Of a stretch of DNA of 64,000 nt, positions 49,601 through 60,935 are shown in pieces. The notes under the pieces were generated by a model. It saw only the letters and a program-made list of their open reading frames with translations. It was not told where the DNA came from and did not search any database. This DNA is from Phoenix dactylifera (Eukaryota > Streptophyta > Magnoliopsida > Arecales > Arecaceae): positions 21,917,646 to 21,981,645 of the forward strand of contig NC_052399.1 of the NCBI RefSeq assembly GCF_009389715.1, given 5' to 3'. The position numbers were made by a program, and so were the translations under genes. Position 1 is the first letter of the stretch; every line of letters starts with the position of its first letter.

Positions 49601-50533
49601 TTTCTGTAGTCCATGCAAAGATTTGCAAATGTGAAAACCACAGCCGGTATCCAATACCCATGAATTTGAATTTGAAGAACTTAATGACAAGTTGGCATGT
49701 AACATAAACATACCTTTTGATGCAACTCTTGCATCGGTCTTCATACTTGCAAGAAAACTCTTGCAATTCCTTTTCCAGTGGCCAGCTTTGCCGCAATGAA
49801 AACAGGTACTTGATCCGGAGTTTTTCTTTCCTTTTTTCTTTTTGATGCTACTCTTGGGGTTCAATCGTTTCTTAGAACCCTTATTTCCCGATTTCCTCAT
49901 AGAGGTGCTATTTATAAGAAGGAGTGGACCTTTATCCTTCTTAATATGTCCTTCAGCTGTTTTGAGCATATTTAACAGCTCGGGCAGGGAGGTGTTCAGC
50001 TTGTTCATGTGAAAGTTCACAACAAACTGAGAGAATGAATCAGGCAGTGATTGCAGGATCAAATCCTGACTGAGCTCACTATCCATAGCAAAACCTAATT
50101 GACTTAATCTGGTGATCAAGTCTATAACCATAAGAACATGGTTTTGCACTGGAGTTCCTTCATTCATTCTAGCACGGAACAACTGCTTAGATATCTCATA
50201 CCTAGCAGTCCTGCTTTGTTCTCCATACAACTCTTTTAAATTGAGAAGTATGGATTGAGTGTCCATGCCTTCATGTTGCCTCTGTAATTCATTGTTCATA
50301 GAGGCAAGTATGATACATTTGACAGTCACACTGTCATTTTTCCACATCTTATGTGTGGCAACCTCCTCTTCTGTAGCATCATCCCCTAGATCTCCAAGAT
50401 CAGGGATTTCAAGTATATAGAAAATTTTCTCCTGAGTGAGTACTATCTTTAAATTCCTCAACCAGTCCACATAGTTTGATCCGGTCAACTTGTTGGCATC
50501 TAAGATGCCTCTTAGTGAAAGTGAAGAAGCCAT
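46610..50533 (-). CDS. Copia gag-pol polyprotein
   Basis: A single frame of 1307 residues in the order usual for Ty1/copia. It has a gag region with a CCHC zinc knuckle (CFHCGKAGHWKRNC, about 244-257), an aspartic protease (DTG at about 295), and an integrase. A reverse transcriptase with YVDDIL follows, and RNase H comes last. The order integrase before reverse transcriptase separates it from Ty3/gypsy. It looks whole. It lies between the two LTRs and belongs to the mobile element, not to the host. The copia lineage was not determined. Confidence 0.95.
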   Translation of the reverse strand: MASSLSLRGILDANKLTGSNYVDWLRNLKIVLTQEKIFYILEIPDLGDLGDDATEEEVATHKMWKNDSVTVKCIILASMNNELQRQHEGMDTQSILLNLKELYGEQSRTARYEISKQLFRARMNEGTPVQNHVLMVIDLITRLSQLGFAMDSELSQDLILQSLPDSFSQFVVNFHMNKLNTSLPELLNMLKTAEGHIKKDKGPLLLINSTSMRKSGNKGSKKRLNPKSSIKKKKGKKNSGSSTCFHCGKAGHWKRNCKSFLASMKTDARVASKGMFMLHANLSLSSSNSNSWVLDTGCGFHICKSLHGLQKIKILKKGDFELYGAGGESIQAEAVGTYNLELPSGKLLQLEDCYYMPKIIRNVISIPLLLKKGFEINGKGNGCSIYFSNKHLCNGIMENGLLVLLLNDNVFHINKSNKRKREEVNNTLLWHCRLGHISESRINKLYKEEFFDPYDYESLGTCESCLMGKMTKSPFTGHGERASELLGLIHTDVCGPMTTPARGGYSYFIIFTDDLSRFGFVYLMKHKYEAFDKFKEYQSMVEKQTGKCIKILRSDRGGEYLSSEFLNHLKEKGILSEWTPPYTPQLNGVAERRNRTLLDMVRSMMCFTDLPISFWGYALETATYVLNRIPSKSISSTPYEIWRGRKPNLKYFKIWGCQAYVKRNFGHKLSARSDKCTFIGYSKESIEYLFYHPTEQKVFVSRHATFLEKEFILEKGSERRIELNEVQDLQIETQEILQLDVPIDEVQPQHTSPLQRSDRVRNAPKRYGFIIENDEAHIIENDDPLTYSEAIMSNDSNKWLEAMKSEIDSMYTNQVWTLVDAPEGVNPIGCKWVYKKKIGADGHVETYKARLVAKGFRQKQGIDYDETFSPVAMLKSIRILFAIAAYYDYEIWQMDVKTAFLNGYLEEEVYMTQLEGFVSSGRANQVCKLKRSIYGLKQASRSWNIRFDTTVKEFGFIKNVDEPCVYKKTSGSAVVFLILYVDDILIIGNDIPMLQSVKTWLSKSFSMKDLGEASYILGIKIYRDRSKRMLGLSQSKYIDRVLKRFSMEGSKRGYLPMSHGIRLSKKMSPKTSEERNRMNSIPYASAVGSIMYAMLCTRPDVAYALGITSRFQADPGENHWIAVKNILKYLRRTKDIFLVYGGSELKLEGFSDSSFQSDPDDSKSTSGYVFTLNGGAVSWKSSKQQTVADSTTEAEYIAVSEAAKEAVWMKKFIAELGVVPEIAGPVSVYCDNTGAVAQAKEPRSHHKSKHILRRFHLVREIVERQDIVIERVDTKNNLADPFTKALPQQQFDRHLDCMGIKYKSDWL

Positions 50534-51588
50534 TTAATAATTCTACATATGCAAGAACAAAACTAATATAAGCAGACCAATCATGATGACATGTTTGCAA
50601 CTAGATAAGGACTTTAATCTAATTTGTCTCCTACTATTTTTATCGAATATCATAGCCCTCTCCTATGATAAACGTGAAAATATAATTTTTCTTAGTAGGG
50701 TTGAGATCCTAATTCATCATAAAAAGCCTTGTGTTTACACAACAAACTCTTATGAGTTCAAAGGTAGGAAACTCTTTCCAATTGCATCTCATGCAATTCT
50801 CAACTTTATCTTGTCCTCTTAAAATACTTATTGCCTTATGTTAGCACAACAAACAATAATATTTTAGTTAAGTCAAACCCTTCATTTCCATATAGTCATA
50901 TTCGAATAATATTGCCCTTGTGGTTGCACAACAAGGCAATATATTAAAATATGCCATAAGCATCTTAATGCACCAAGACAGTATAACATCAGTCCCCATT
51001 GCAAGTCTTGTGTTAGCACAACAAACTAGCATGGATCTTGACATAATAATATCGAGGCATGAAGGAAGGCTATCAATAGTGTTATATCAATATTAAGCTT
51101 ATCCATAATAGGCAATCAAACAATTGGCCAGGTAAGCAGGTGGGAGGCTCCCCTTACTCAGAGAGTAAGGTCCTAATTAAGTAACCACCTTTAGTGCTTT
51201 CCTTAGACACCAATTAGATTAATTGTTCTAGAATGGGTTAGCTCAAAGTTTTTCAATACTATGACTTAATATAATTTTTATTGAGGGCTTACTAGTCTCT
51301 AGCACATTCTTTAATTGTAACATACATTTAACATGTCTAAAATAAACTATTATGCATCATGGCTATCTCATAGCATGTATAAATCATAAGCAATTAATTA
51401 ACATGCTTCAACATATTTTCATATGGAAAATTTCATATCATGATATTTTATTACATAACATATCATATATTAATCATACATTTCAGCATTTCTCTAAGCA
51501 TATGACATTACTATCTCATAGTAAATTAATAATCATACATCATACATAATTATTTGATTGAACCAATTAAGAATGGCTCTAATACCAC
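50534..51588 (-). other. Copia leader region with repeated hairpin motif
   Basis: About 1.05 kb of non-coding leader between the primer site and the polyprotein start. Four variants of a short self-complementary motif (plus strand TTGTGTTAGCACAACAAAC and similar) lie near 50729, 50835, 50918 and 51007, spaced about 80-105 bp apart. The TTGTG...CACAA arms could pair as small stem-loops in RNA. Confidence 0.7.
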
Positions 51589-53833
51589 TGAAGGGTTTTA
51601 GCATGTTATAATGCGCAGCGGAAGCTAAGAATTTTAAAAATTTCTTAATAAAGTCCCTATGCATGAAACCCTTTTAAGCCTAGATCACCTTAATGATTAC
51701 AATCAAATGATATAAAATAAATGCAGAATTAGTAGAATACCTCAAACGCTAATCCAAAGTGTACAATCTCCACGAGGCGTCCAAGTGTCCGCCCTCCAAT
51801 GGTGATCCACACGAAAACTTGATCAAGACTTTAGCTCCAAAGACTTTTGATCCTTAATGCAGAATTCTTCTAAAGAACTCTAATGGCTTGCTTTCCTTCC
51901 TTTCTATTTTCCTTTAGCCTTCTAAAATCACTTCTAATTCTTTTGTCCTAAAGAAGACCACCTTGTCTTGGCTTAGGACACACTAGAAGCAATGCTAGAA
52001 AGAAAGAAACTAATGTAAGAAAGAAAGAAGAGAGGAGTGGGGTGGAATTGGAATGATGAAACCCATGGAGTGCTAACCTATTTATAATAGGTGTAGGGAT
52101 GCATCTCCAAGGGATGCATCCCATCCACACATCCTCTCATGAAAGGGCATCATCTAAAGGGCCATATCAAATAAGAGGAGGTGCAGATCAAGTGAGGAGG
52201 TGTATCAAATGATATGTCCTTTCATGTGGTGCCATATTTTGACCAAGTCAACATCACATGCTAATCACATGTCCATCACGCCTCACCTCTTGATCTTTCA
52301 TGATGATGATCCAAGGGCTCCAATGCAAGGCGCCATTCACTTGACCCATTATGTCTTCATCCAATGGTGGGATTAAGATCCAATGGTCAATTATGGTAGC
52401 CATCCTCTAACCCAATCCAATTGGGTTAAACCAACTCTCCATTATGTCTTCATCCAACGGTAGATCAAGATCTAACGGTCTAGATTGAATGATTTATTAA
52501 ATCTAATCCAATTAGACTCAAACCAAGCCAATTAGGTGCCAACTCTTGGCTAACCCATATTAGAATATGATCTAATCAAATTAGATCAATTAAGAATCAG
52601 ATTCGAATCCAATTCGAATCAGATTCGAATCCAATTCGAATCAGGAGCTAAGGTTTGCAACACCTGCTAGGATGTTTATCTTGCAAACATGATCTAATCC
52701 AATTAGACCCTTGATAAGTTTTCTTGTGTGTGACCCATTGGGTTCCATACTTAGCCAGCAATAGGTGTGAGTGCGAGTTGACCCAACTTGATTAGAACTC
52801 TTCTAATCGATTTAAGTCCAAACTGCGCGAACCCGAACTTAACAATTAGAATCCTTTCTAATTGGTGATCGAATTAACTCTTTAATTTGATCAAACCTAT
52901 AAAATAAGATTGACGTCTAGCAACGTGTCATGTCTACCCGAAAAATATGGAATTTGGTAGAAATACCAAAAATACCCTTCAGTGGCAAGTTACCATGCAA
53001 TTCAATCCTTTAATCAAACTGCATCCCAAAAATGCATATGAGTATGAATATATGTCAAACTCAATTTCATATTCATATTTTTCTCAATCTTTTAATGATA
53101 ATTCAAATAATGAAACATTAGAAACTCTTTCTAATTTTCATTCTACTTTGATCAAAGGTTTCCTGAATTATCATATGATTAGAATAAATAGGATGCTATC
53201 TTCTCTTACTAGAAGTGATTAATTCCTTGTTGACCTACTCATAATCTTCGTACACAATTCACCATATCCAGAAGACCTCGTACATAACTTATTGTCATGA
53301 ATGAGTGTAAACCAAAATATGGGTTCATGTGCACAAGATACCATGGTGATCTCAGGTCATAGGATCAGTTGCACAACTCCCACTAAGAGAATCATCTTTT
53401 GACATGTAAGTAAGACTTCATAAGATTTCTCTTTGTAGGTCAATTCAGTGAACTCATTCCTCTAATGAGCACCCACATCTTTGTATTAGTGTCTCCACAC
53501 AAATGATTGTGAGATCAATCATCCTCTGCATCGAGCATACATAAGACATGCCAGTCTTTCCGGTAATCATTGATCCCCGACTCAATGTACCAATGACTGA
53601 AAATATTTAAGATTAGAATTTTAGGATTTTAAGTCTCACTAGTATGATCTCATCATAGTCTTAAAACCATTGCCCTAATCTAAGGAGTTTATCATAAATA
53701 TAATCAACAGCATATGATAAAACATAACGCCTTTATTCATATTTAAATATCATGTACATGATTTGGACAAATCAAAAGAAAAAACCTTTCGCAATACATA
53801 TTGCGATTGGCTTGTAGGGCATCTACTCTTTCA
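51589..53833 (-). repeat. 5' LTR of the Copia element
   Basis: 2245 bp, nearly identical to 44362-46595. On the minus strand it would hold the promoter and drive transcription leftward, away from the PHD gene at 54548. Confidence 0.95.
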
Positions 53834-53838
53834 ATTTT

Positions 53839-54020
53839 CATGTGGAGAATTCTTTGCAGATGAAGAGATGTCAAAGAGACATATTATTTACCAAACAAAT
53901 CCTCCTATGTCTATATATAAACGCTGGTTTATCAAGAATACGCAAGAAAAGCACTTCGAATTGTTGATTCATCGTCAGAGATGGTTTAGAACCAATAGTT
54001 CATTATCTAATGGATCTTTG
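53839..54020 (+). pseudogene. ycf2 (fragment): Nuclear plastid DNA fragment of ycf2
   Basis: One frame reads [12 protein letters not shown], then [24 protein letters not shown] and TNSSLSNGS. This is a conserved stretch of the large plastid protein Ycf2. Only about 60 codons are present and the match stops near 54020. The piece lies directly beside the Copia element, just outside its target duplication. In the nucleus it cannot make Ycf2 and is a NUPT. The few amino-acid differences from typical Ycf2 suggest it is not very recent. The recognition comes from memory of the family, not from a search. Confidence 0.85.
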
Positions 54021-54547
54021 TTCACTATGTCTCCATTGTCCACCAAAGACTCTTCCTACTCGAGCCAGTATGGCAGCATCGCAGTTGGAGCCTCTAGAGA
54101 TTACCATGGTTGGCTTCTCAAGGCTTATCGGATAAAAAGAGTAGAGGCTCAACAAAATTAGGGCTCAGGGACGGGCCCAACCCAACTTTGGGATGCAAAC
54201 GGGCCAGGACAGGGCCCAGGAATTTCAGAATTTGGATAGGTCTGGCCTGCATCCGTAATCAAAATGAAACGCGGCTTGATCTAAATAGACTTCCCGCGGG
54301 TTTTTGGACGCGCTCCACAGTCGAAAACTCGAAACCCAGGGGGAGATTTTTGAAGCCTCTGGATCCAAAAATTTGATGAGAATTTATTAGAGTCCTCAAA
54401 ATTCAAAACTCATCTTCCCCTTCCCTCTTCTTTCCCGGCTTTTTTTTTCTTCTTTTTCTTCCCTCTTCGATCATCATTCATCTCATTAATCTCTCTCTCT
54501 CCCGGGTCTCTTTTTCCGAGCAATCTTTGCACCTCTTTGTACCGGTA
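54021..54547. other. 5' flank of the PHD gene
   Basis: Unrecognised DNA (54021-54400), then a CT-rich stretch typical of plant core promoters and 5' leaders (about 54415-54510) before the start codon at 54548. Confidence 0.6.
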
Positions 54548-55601
54548 ATGGAGAACAGCTTCGATGGGTTGCCGCCCTCCAAGAGATTCAAGCTTCTCCA
54601 TCTGCAGGAGAACCCCCAGTCCTCGGATTCCCCCATCCGCGAATGCCTCCCAGCCAAAAAGAGGCTCGATCCCATCCTTCGCTGCCACCACCATCCCATT
54701 CCCACCGCCTCCCTCTGCCTCCCAGCCAAGAAGAGGGTCTGGGCTCCCCACCTCCTCTCCCCCCTCAAACACGAACACGAGAACCCTAATCCCATCCGCC
54801 CTCAATACCGCCTTCAATCACGAGATGATGAAGAACCCAGCAAACAACAAGACGAAGACCAAGAGGAGGAGGAAGTGGATGATGGGGTTACCTGCGCGGT
54901 TTGCCGTAGCACCGACGGTGATCCCGTGGACCCCATCGTGTTCTGCGACGGCTGCGATCTCATGGTCCACGCCACGTGCTACGGCAATCCCCTGATCAAT
55001 TCCATCCCGGAAGGAGACTGGTTCTGTTCGAGATGCTGCGAGAGAAAGGGCAAGGAGGAGAATGAGGGGGAAGAGAAGCCGCGGAGCTGCTGCTGCCTGT
55101 GCCCGGTGAAGGGAGGAGCGGTGAAGCCCACCACGGACGGCGGGTGGGCCCACATCATGTGCGCCCTCCTCGTGCCGGAGGTCTTCTTCCGCGATCCCGA
55201 CGGGAGGGACGGCATCGACTGCTCCCGGGTTCCCAGCAGAAGACGAGACATGGATTGCTACATCTGTGGGTCCAATCGCGGGTGCGCGATCGAGTGCTCG
55301 GAACCCAAGTGCGGGTTGGGGTTCCACGTTTCCTGCGGTCTGGAGAAGGGTCTTTCCATCGAGTACAAGGAGGGTAGGCGAGGAGCCATCGTCGCCGGGT
55401 TCTGCGTGGATCACACCCAACTCTGGAAAAAGGTAAACTCAATACGTCTTTCCATCATCTGTTTGCTTTGAGTTCGCTTTCACTTCATCACCCTTAATTT
55501 AATCTCTCTCTTTTTCCCCCATCGTAATCCAGCAACAAATAACTGGCAAGTTCAAGATAGTACCAAGAGAACGCGAGCCAAAGGGGAAGACTAGATCTTG
55601 A
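54548..55601 (+). CDS. PHD / extended-PHD zinc-finger protein (two exons)
   Basis: Exons 54548-55432 and 55533-55601 join through a 100-bp GT-AG intron and give 317 residues. Without splicing the frame would end after an intron-coded tail. A low-complexity N-terminus with the phrase CLPAKKR twice and an acidic run is followed by a PHD finger (about residues 114-164, CAVCRSTDGD...VFCDGC) and an extended PHD (about 181-289, CCLCPVKGGA...FHVSC...FCVDH). This PHD-knuckle-PHD module is shared with JADE/BRPF proteins, where it reads histone H3 tails. The closest relative I recall is the Arabidopsis protein At3g14740, of similar size and ending. A nuclear chromatin-reader role is inferred. The ATG at 54548 was chosen because it begins MENSFDGLPPSKRFKLL. 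The Copia 5' LTR ends about 715 bp upstream. Confidence 0.88.
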
Positions 55602-58600
55602 TGGCAGTTCATTTGTGTGGCAGGGCTGGAGAGTTACAATGTTGTTGCAGCTTAAGAGGTTGATTTCTTTTGCACTAATTTGGTTCGTGTGGCAGCTAGG
55701 AATTGTAGCAGTTAAATTTCTTTTCTTATGTAGACTTGTGTGGTGCTGCTTCGCATGCTTGTTCTAAGGATTGTGGATTTGATAAGATTGTTATGTAAAT
55801 CAGCTGCAGTCTGGCATGCTATGTGTGCGCTCCGAAACCTTCATTCCATGGTGATGGTCTAGTCTAGTGCAGTATTTTAGGTGAATGGCAAGTAATTATG
55901 TGCATTGTTTTATTTGAACATTTGTCCAACTAGATTTGGTTTTCAATAATTCTTGATTCTGGCTTCTCTTCCCTTTCGGATGATGGAAATATTGCCACCT
56001 TTTATGTCATTGCATGAATGTTTGGATAAATGTAGTGTATCGTTTCTGTTCTATACGTGGCCTGCTAAAGTATGTGGATAAATCGTTACTCCATGAAGAG
56101 TGAAAATTTTAGGGGTTTTATGGAGGATAGCAATGAATTATGTATGGTATGGCTAGAAGAAGCCTAGAACTTTGTTGATCATCATCAATAAGAAATACAA
56201 GAATTGCATTTGTTATATCGGTCAGCTTGTTGAATTATGTACCTTCTTTGAGCTTAAGTGAGAAACCAAAGCCACTTTTTCATCTAAAGCTATTTTGGGT
56301 CGATTCAGTAAGAAATGAACTAAGAACTAGCTTTCTTGACTTACTAACCATTAGGGGCTGAGGTCATTTGATGTGGGTTGATAATGCGTGTGTTCAAGCT
56401 TCCCATATAAATTAAAAGTGGCAGATTTCACTTGGAACAGCGAACCAAGCATTAAGAGCGTACCTCTCCACACTTCTCAGTTTCAGTCCACTTCTGCAAC
56501 CAAATGTGCCCTGAGAGCAAGTATAGTGGATAACTTCAGGACATCTAGTTTGGTACCTAGGAATACTATTAGGTTAGGTTGGGTCCGAGTGCTAGCAAAC
56601 CTAGATCTATATTTGTTGGGGTCTTAGGTCTAAATTTTATTCTATACTCGACTTGTTGAAGGATCTGGATTGGTTTAGGTGATTAAAGTATCATAAAATT
56701 CATCAAGTTATGGGTAGGGTTCAGATATCTTGAATATTGGTTCTTAGCAGATACTGCACTATATATCTTGAACTGTTAACAAGCTAAAAATATTATACGA
56801 AAAAAAAGGTTTCAACATTAGGGTCTTATCCTTAACGGGATGAATGAGCGAGCGTACTTCATCTTTCCAGCTTCTGCTTTTTTTGATTGAACCTATCCAG
56901 ATCTAACACACTCCGTCTTTGAAGTTTTTTTTTCCTTTTGTTGCGTACTAAGGCACGTAGGCTTTTTTCAGCTTTTGATGGGACAATCATCTGACTCTTC
57001 GGTAGAAGAACGTACTTTCTTTCTGTAGGACGAGGACTTGGTGGCTTTCCTATTATTATATCATTCAGACTTGGATGACCTCTCTTTTTCGGACTAGCTT
57101 GAAGACCTAGGCTTTGACAGTGGAAGCCTATTCAAAGAAGGCCTGACTTGCCAATTAATTAATAATGCAAATGCCAAATAGATATATCAGTAAATTGGAT
57201 AATTAGTTAGGACTGGGTAGGGTTGGATCTGAAAAACCTCATACTCAGACTTGATTTGAGATTTGTTTAATGTTTGTTCAAACCCAACCCAAACTCTTAG
57301 TGGATCATGTCAAGGATAGGTTTGAGTTAGATTACATTAGTTTTGGGTTGGATATTTTGTTTGCAAGTGCCTTTTCACGTCTATAGCAACTTGGCAGTCG
57401 CAACTTTTAATTGACGGGATTGCCTTCAATTTGGAAATATCTTCTATTCAGAAAATGAGCTATTTCTGAGCCCTTGGCCTATTTTTCTATATTCTACATC
57501 GACTTTTATGTGCTAATAAAATGTGTGCAATATGTATCTAGTTACAACTTTTTGTCGCATCGAAGCTTCATCCCAAGGAGAGAATTTGTCAAGGAAATAT
57601 AATGGGACAGAATTACGAAACTAAGTTGGCTGGTCATATGGAGGTGGTAGAATATGCTTTATTTAGAAGTTATTAATAAGTTTACTATGTTATGCTTCTA
57701 CTTTCGAGCTCTTGCTGCGGGCTACACTGTAGAATTCTGTGTAACCCTTGATGGCCACTATTAAGAAATAGATAGCCATCAAATAAGATAGTCCATGAGC
57801 ATTGTAGTATTATACATAGCGTACATTATTTGATGGTCGTTCATCTTCTAAGGGCTATATAGCACTCTGAAATGTAATGTATTGTCTACTTTAATGATGC
57901 TTGGTTTGGGCAGCTCATGCATTCTTGAAAGTTGAAATGGTCTTGGATTAGATGAGTCTTCTCCCCTTTGGTTTTATTTTATTTTCTCCCCTTTTGGCGT
58001 TAGGGAATGGATTGTGCTTCCGCTTGTGCATCATCCTGCAAGATTGTGCTGGTCATAAAGGCCAGCAATCATGATGGGATCCAATTCCTTTCTTCCTCTC
58101 CTTCCCTTCCCTCTGTTTCTCTCTATTTGCCTTTTCTAATATTTCATACGAAATTCTGAGTTATCCCCGTAGGTCTGAATGAGAAATTTCTTAGGTTTTT
58201 GATGGGTGCGGTTCCTATTTCTTTTGCAGTCATGCAAGTTTTTCCTGCCTTGCTCATGGTGCATCCGCCCTATCTCTATTACATTTTTCTAGTCAAGAAG
58301 CTTGGATGGTGAGGTGAGAAACATTTGTTCAGGGTGATAAGACCAATATCATTCTTGAATGGCTAAGAATGAACATCAGGTTCTTAGGTTGAAACATAAA
58401 CAATAATTGCGAAATATCTTTTCAGTTCTCAATTTGTTTTTCAGCAAATCTTATTTTTTCGAAAATTCTATGGATCTTTATATTCGTTGCTATCAGGTGA
58501 AATTTCTCGAACACTTTCCCTGCTTTTAAGTGGTAAGGGGGGTCTTTTGCTCTGCGGTCTTGGATGGTACAGTCGTGTATTCCGGCGGGCTACATTGTTT

Positions 58601-58760
58601 TCCATCGAAGTTTTAACTGAAGCATCCCAGCTATGGAGCTGACCGCATGAATGCTCTTGTTGTCGACACCTTGGGCTAGGAGCCTAGGATGATGGTCCTG
58701 AATCAGGGAATCGTTTCTAGCAAAAAAAAAAAAAAAAAAAAAAAAAAATTAGGGAATTAC
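55602..58760. other. Intergenic and PHD 3' flank, no gene seen
   Basis: Includes the probable 3' UTR, then unremarkable AT-rich DNA. It ends in an A run of about 27 bases (about 58722-58748) that may mark the tail of an unidentified retroposed copy. Confidence 0.55.
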
Positions 58761-59198
58761 TGTGAGGATCCGTGCAGACGTGTGTTTAGTCCCACATTGG
58801 TTATTTGCTGGGTAGATCTTGTGTACTTATACAGGATCAAGAAACCCAAATAATACCTTCCGGCTAGCCACTTTGGGTGAGGTCCTGGATTGTTACAAAC
58901 GGTATTAGAGCAGACCCAGCCCATAATCTATGTGGACTAGGGAACACTGCAGCACGGATCTATTAGGGCTGACTACGGACTGATCGTGGTGCTTGTGATT
59001 AGATTTGAATGGATTTGAACCTTTAGCCTGATGAGGACATCAGGGCTTGAATATGGGGAGTATGTGAGAAATTGTACGGGCGTGTTTTTAATCCTACATC
59101 GGTTATTTGCTGGGTAGATTTTAGGTATTTATGTAGAATCAAGGAACTCAAATAATATCTTTCGGCTAGCCATTTTGATGAGGTCATAGGTTGTTACA
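58761..59198 (+). mobile_element. TRIM (miniature LTR retroelement), both LTRs present
   Basis: LTRs at 58761-58897 and 59063-59198 start TGTGAG and end TTGTTACA. Just after the first lies a tRNA-iMet-type primer site (GGTATTAGAGC, 58901-58911). A purine-rich tract (atatggggag, 59051-59060) precedes the second. The 165-bp interior has no coding capacity, so the element depended on proteins from others. The LTRs clearly differ, so it is not young. No clear 5-bp target duplication was seen (ATTAC and GTTGC flank it). The LTRs lack the 5S rRNA segment of Cassandra elements. Confidence 0.8.
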
Positions 59199-59689
59199 GT
59201 TGCTTCTCCTCCTGATCCAGACTAGAACGGGGCTGAAGGACATGAAGAATTTAGTGGCCAGGCAAAGGACAACCCAGCTCAACTTGCAGAGAGTAGGGAC
59301 TACCCACCGTCATTGAAAGCACAATGGTATGGAAAACCAGATTTGAACGAAACCATGTAATCTATGGGCTGGACAAACCTTTGAAACTGGACCATGTAAA
59401 CAGTTGGCTTTTTCATTAAAGGCCATTATCCATTTGAGCTGCTCCATACTTAAAAGAATTTGCTAGGTTTTTAAAATATTTGTGATTTGTTATTTTTACT
59501 TTTTAGTACTACTATTATGACATAAAAGGATTCTCAGATTCGATGTGGACCACTTTAGCTACTACAAGTAGGCTGGATATAGTTCAAGAGTGAGATTCAC
59601 CGCATCAAAATGCTGAGTCACATACCAAACTTTCGAAGACTACAACTTGGTCATACGACGTTCAATTAAGATGATTTTTTTTTTAATCA

Positions 59690-60200
59690 TGCAGTTTTTC
59701 GAGATCTACGACGTGACGCCACAGCCTTTAGGGGGCGGCGTCCCTAGTAATCGAGCCCAAGTTTTATTTTTTGAAGTCTGAAATGAGCTAGTCAAACTAC
59801 AAGTTTTCTTTTTATGTAAGATTTTGACCGGATGTATCTTTCTATCCGAAAAGAATAAGGTGGAGCGCAGAGTTAATATAAAAGTCGGGATCAACTCTTC
59901 AAGAATTTTAGCTTTTTCAAGTATATTTCTGTTAGGGATGTTTATCTTGAAAAAAAAGTACAATTAAAATTAAAAAAAGAAACCTTACCTAAATTGTGAA
60001 AGGACAACATCTCACTATTATAAATAGAGGCCGTACATCTCGTTTTTTCGATCATTAATAAAAAAAAAAAGACTTAAGCCCTATTTTCGTAATTTTTTTT
60101 ATCTTTTTTTAATTTTGTTTTGAGAGATTCGTGTCAAGTGAGTAAAAAAAACTTTTTATTCTTTCGGATCAGATCATATTATTATTGTGTTATTTTTATT
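59690..60200 (+). mobile_element. Possible LTR fragment
   Basis: The stretch has a TATA motif (ttataaatagagg, about 60019-60031) and, about 25 bp downstream, an AATAAA-like signal with an A run (60056-60070), as in the promoter and poly(A) parts of an LTR. It also has a GC-rich phrase (ggggcggcgtccc) near 59730. No ends, primer site or second copy were found. Confidence 0.3.
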
Positions 60201-60704
60201 ATTGTCGTTATTGTTGTTGGCTAGCATTGTGAGAGTGCTCGGGCTTTTTATCCCTTTGCGCGCTCGGCCTCCGGCCTTAGAGACAGTCATCCTTCTTCCC
60301 CGGCAATCGTAGATAGAGGCCTCTAGCCTTCCAGTGATGCTCTGATCTCCACAATAGGTTGGTTTGTATTGGCCCTACTCCCCCATGAACACTGACCTGA
60401 TCTCCAGTCCCATACAATTTAAGCTATAGTTCTTTTGTTCTTTTATTTTTTGAGAAAATTAAAGCTATAGTTCTAATAAAAGAAATTTTGAACAAGAATC
60501 CCTAAATGGGCCCAACGCTATTCCAATATTAATTGCAATCCATCCATGCCGCTGTATGAGTTGGTATGAGGCGTAAAGATTCTTATTTCCAGTGTAAAAG
60601 ATTCGACCTACCGACTAAATTTTGAAGTCCATCCCATGCTCCTCTCGGTCCAATCTGCGAGGAAGCCCTTGTACTGCGGCGTCAACAATACCCAGAAAAA
60701 TAAG

Positions 60705-60935
60705 CGTTTGGTTTCAGAATAAGGAAAAATGGAATAGGGATGTATGTTATTCTTGGAATAACTATTCGTGTGTCTGTTTCGCCGAGTTTCTTATCCTAGC
60801 TGGAATAGCTTGAAAAAGTGGCAGGAACAATAGAGTGCATCGTTCTCGGAAAAATGCCCATTTCTGCTCTCCTCCCGGAATTGACGTATATTCCAGGTCT
60901 TATTCTGGCAACTCTGGGTTATACCTGAACCAAGC
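60705..60935. mobile_element. Possible MITE
   Basis: The left end GCGTTTGGTTTCAGAATAA and the complement of the right end (GCTTGGTTCAGGTATAA) are imperfect inverted repeats about 230 bp apart, in the style of plant MITEs. No target duplication is evident. Confidence 0.35.

Larger units (their letters stand above)
44362..53833 (-). mobile_element. Ty1/copia LTR retrotransposon, looks whole and young
   Basis: The LTRs are 44362-46595 (3' LTR) and 51589-53833 (5' LTR), both starting TGAAGGG and ending TTTCA on the plus strand. A 5-bp target duplication ATTTT flanks the element (44357-44361; 53834-53838). Beside the 5' LTR lies a tRNA-iMet-type primer site (complement ggctctaataccac, 51575-51588). 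The interior holds one long polyprotein frame and a leader of about 1.05 kb. By eye the LTRs differ at about eleven bases and one 11-bp repeat-unit indel. With a plant rate near 1.3e-8 per site per year that means roughly 0.2 million years, longer if the rate is slower. LTRs over 2 kb are long for copia elements. Confidence 0.95.
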
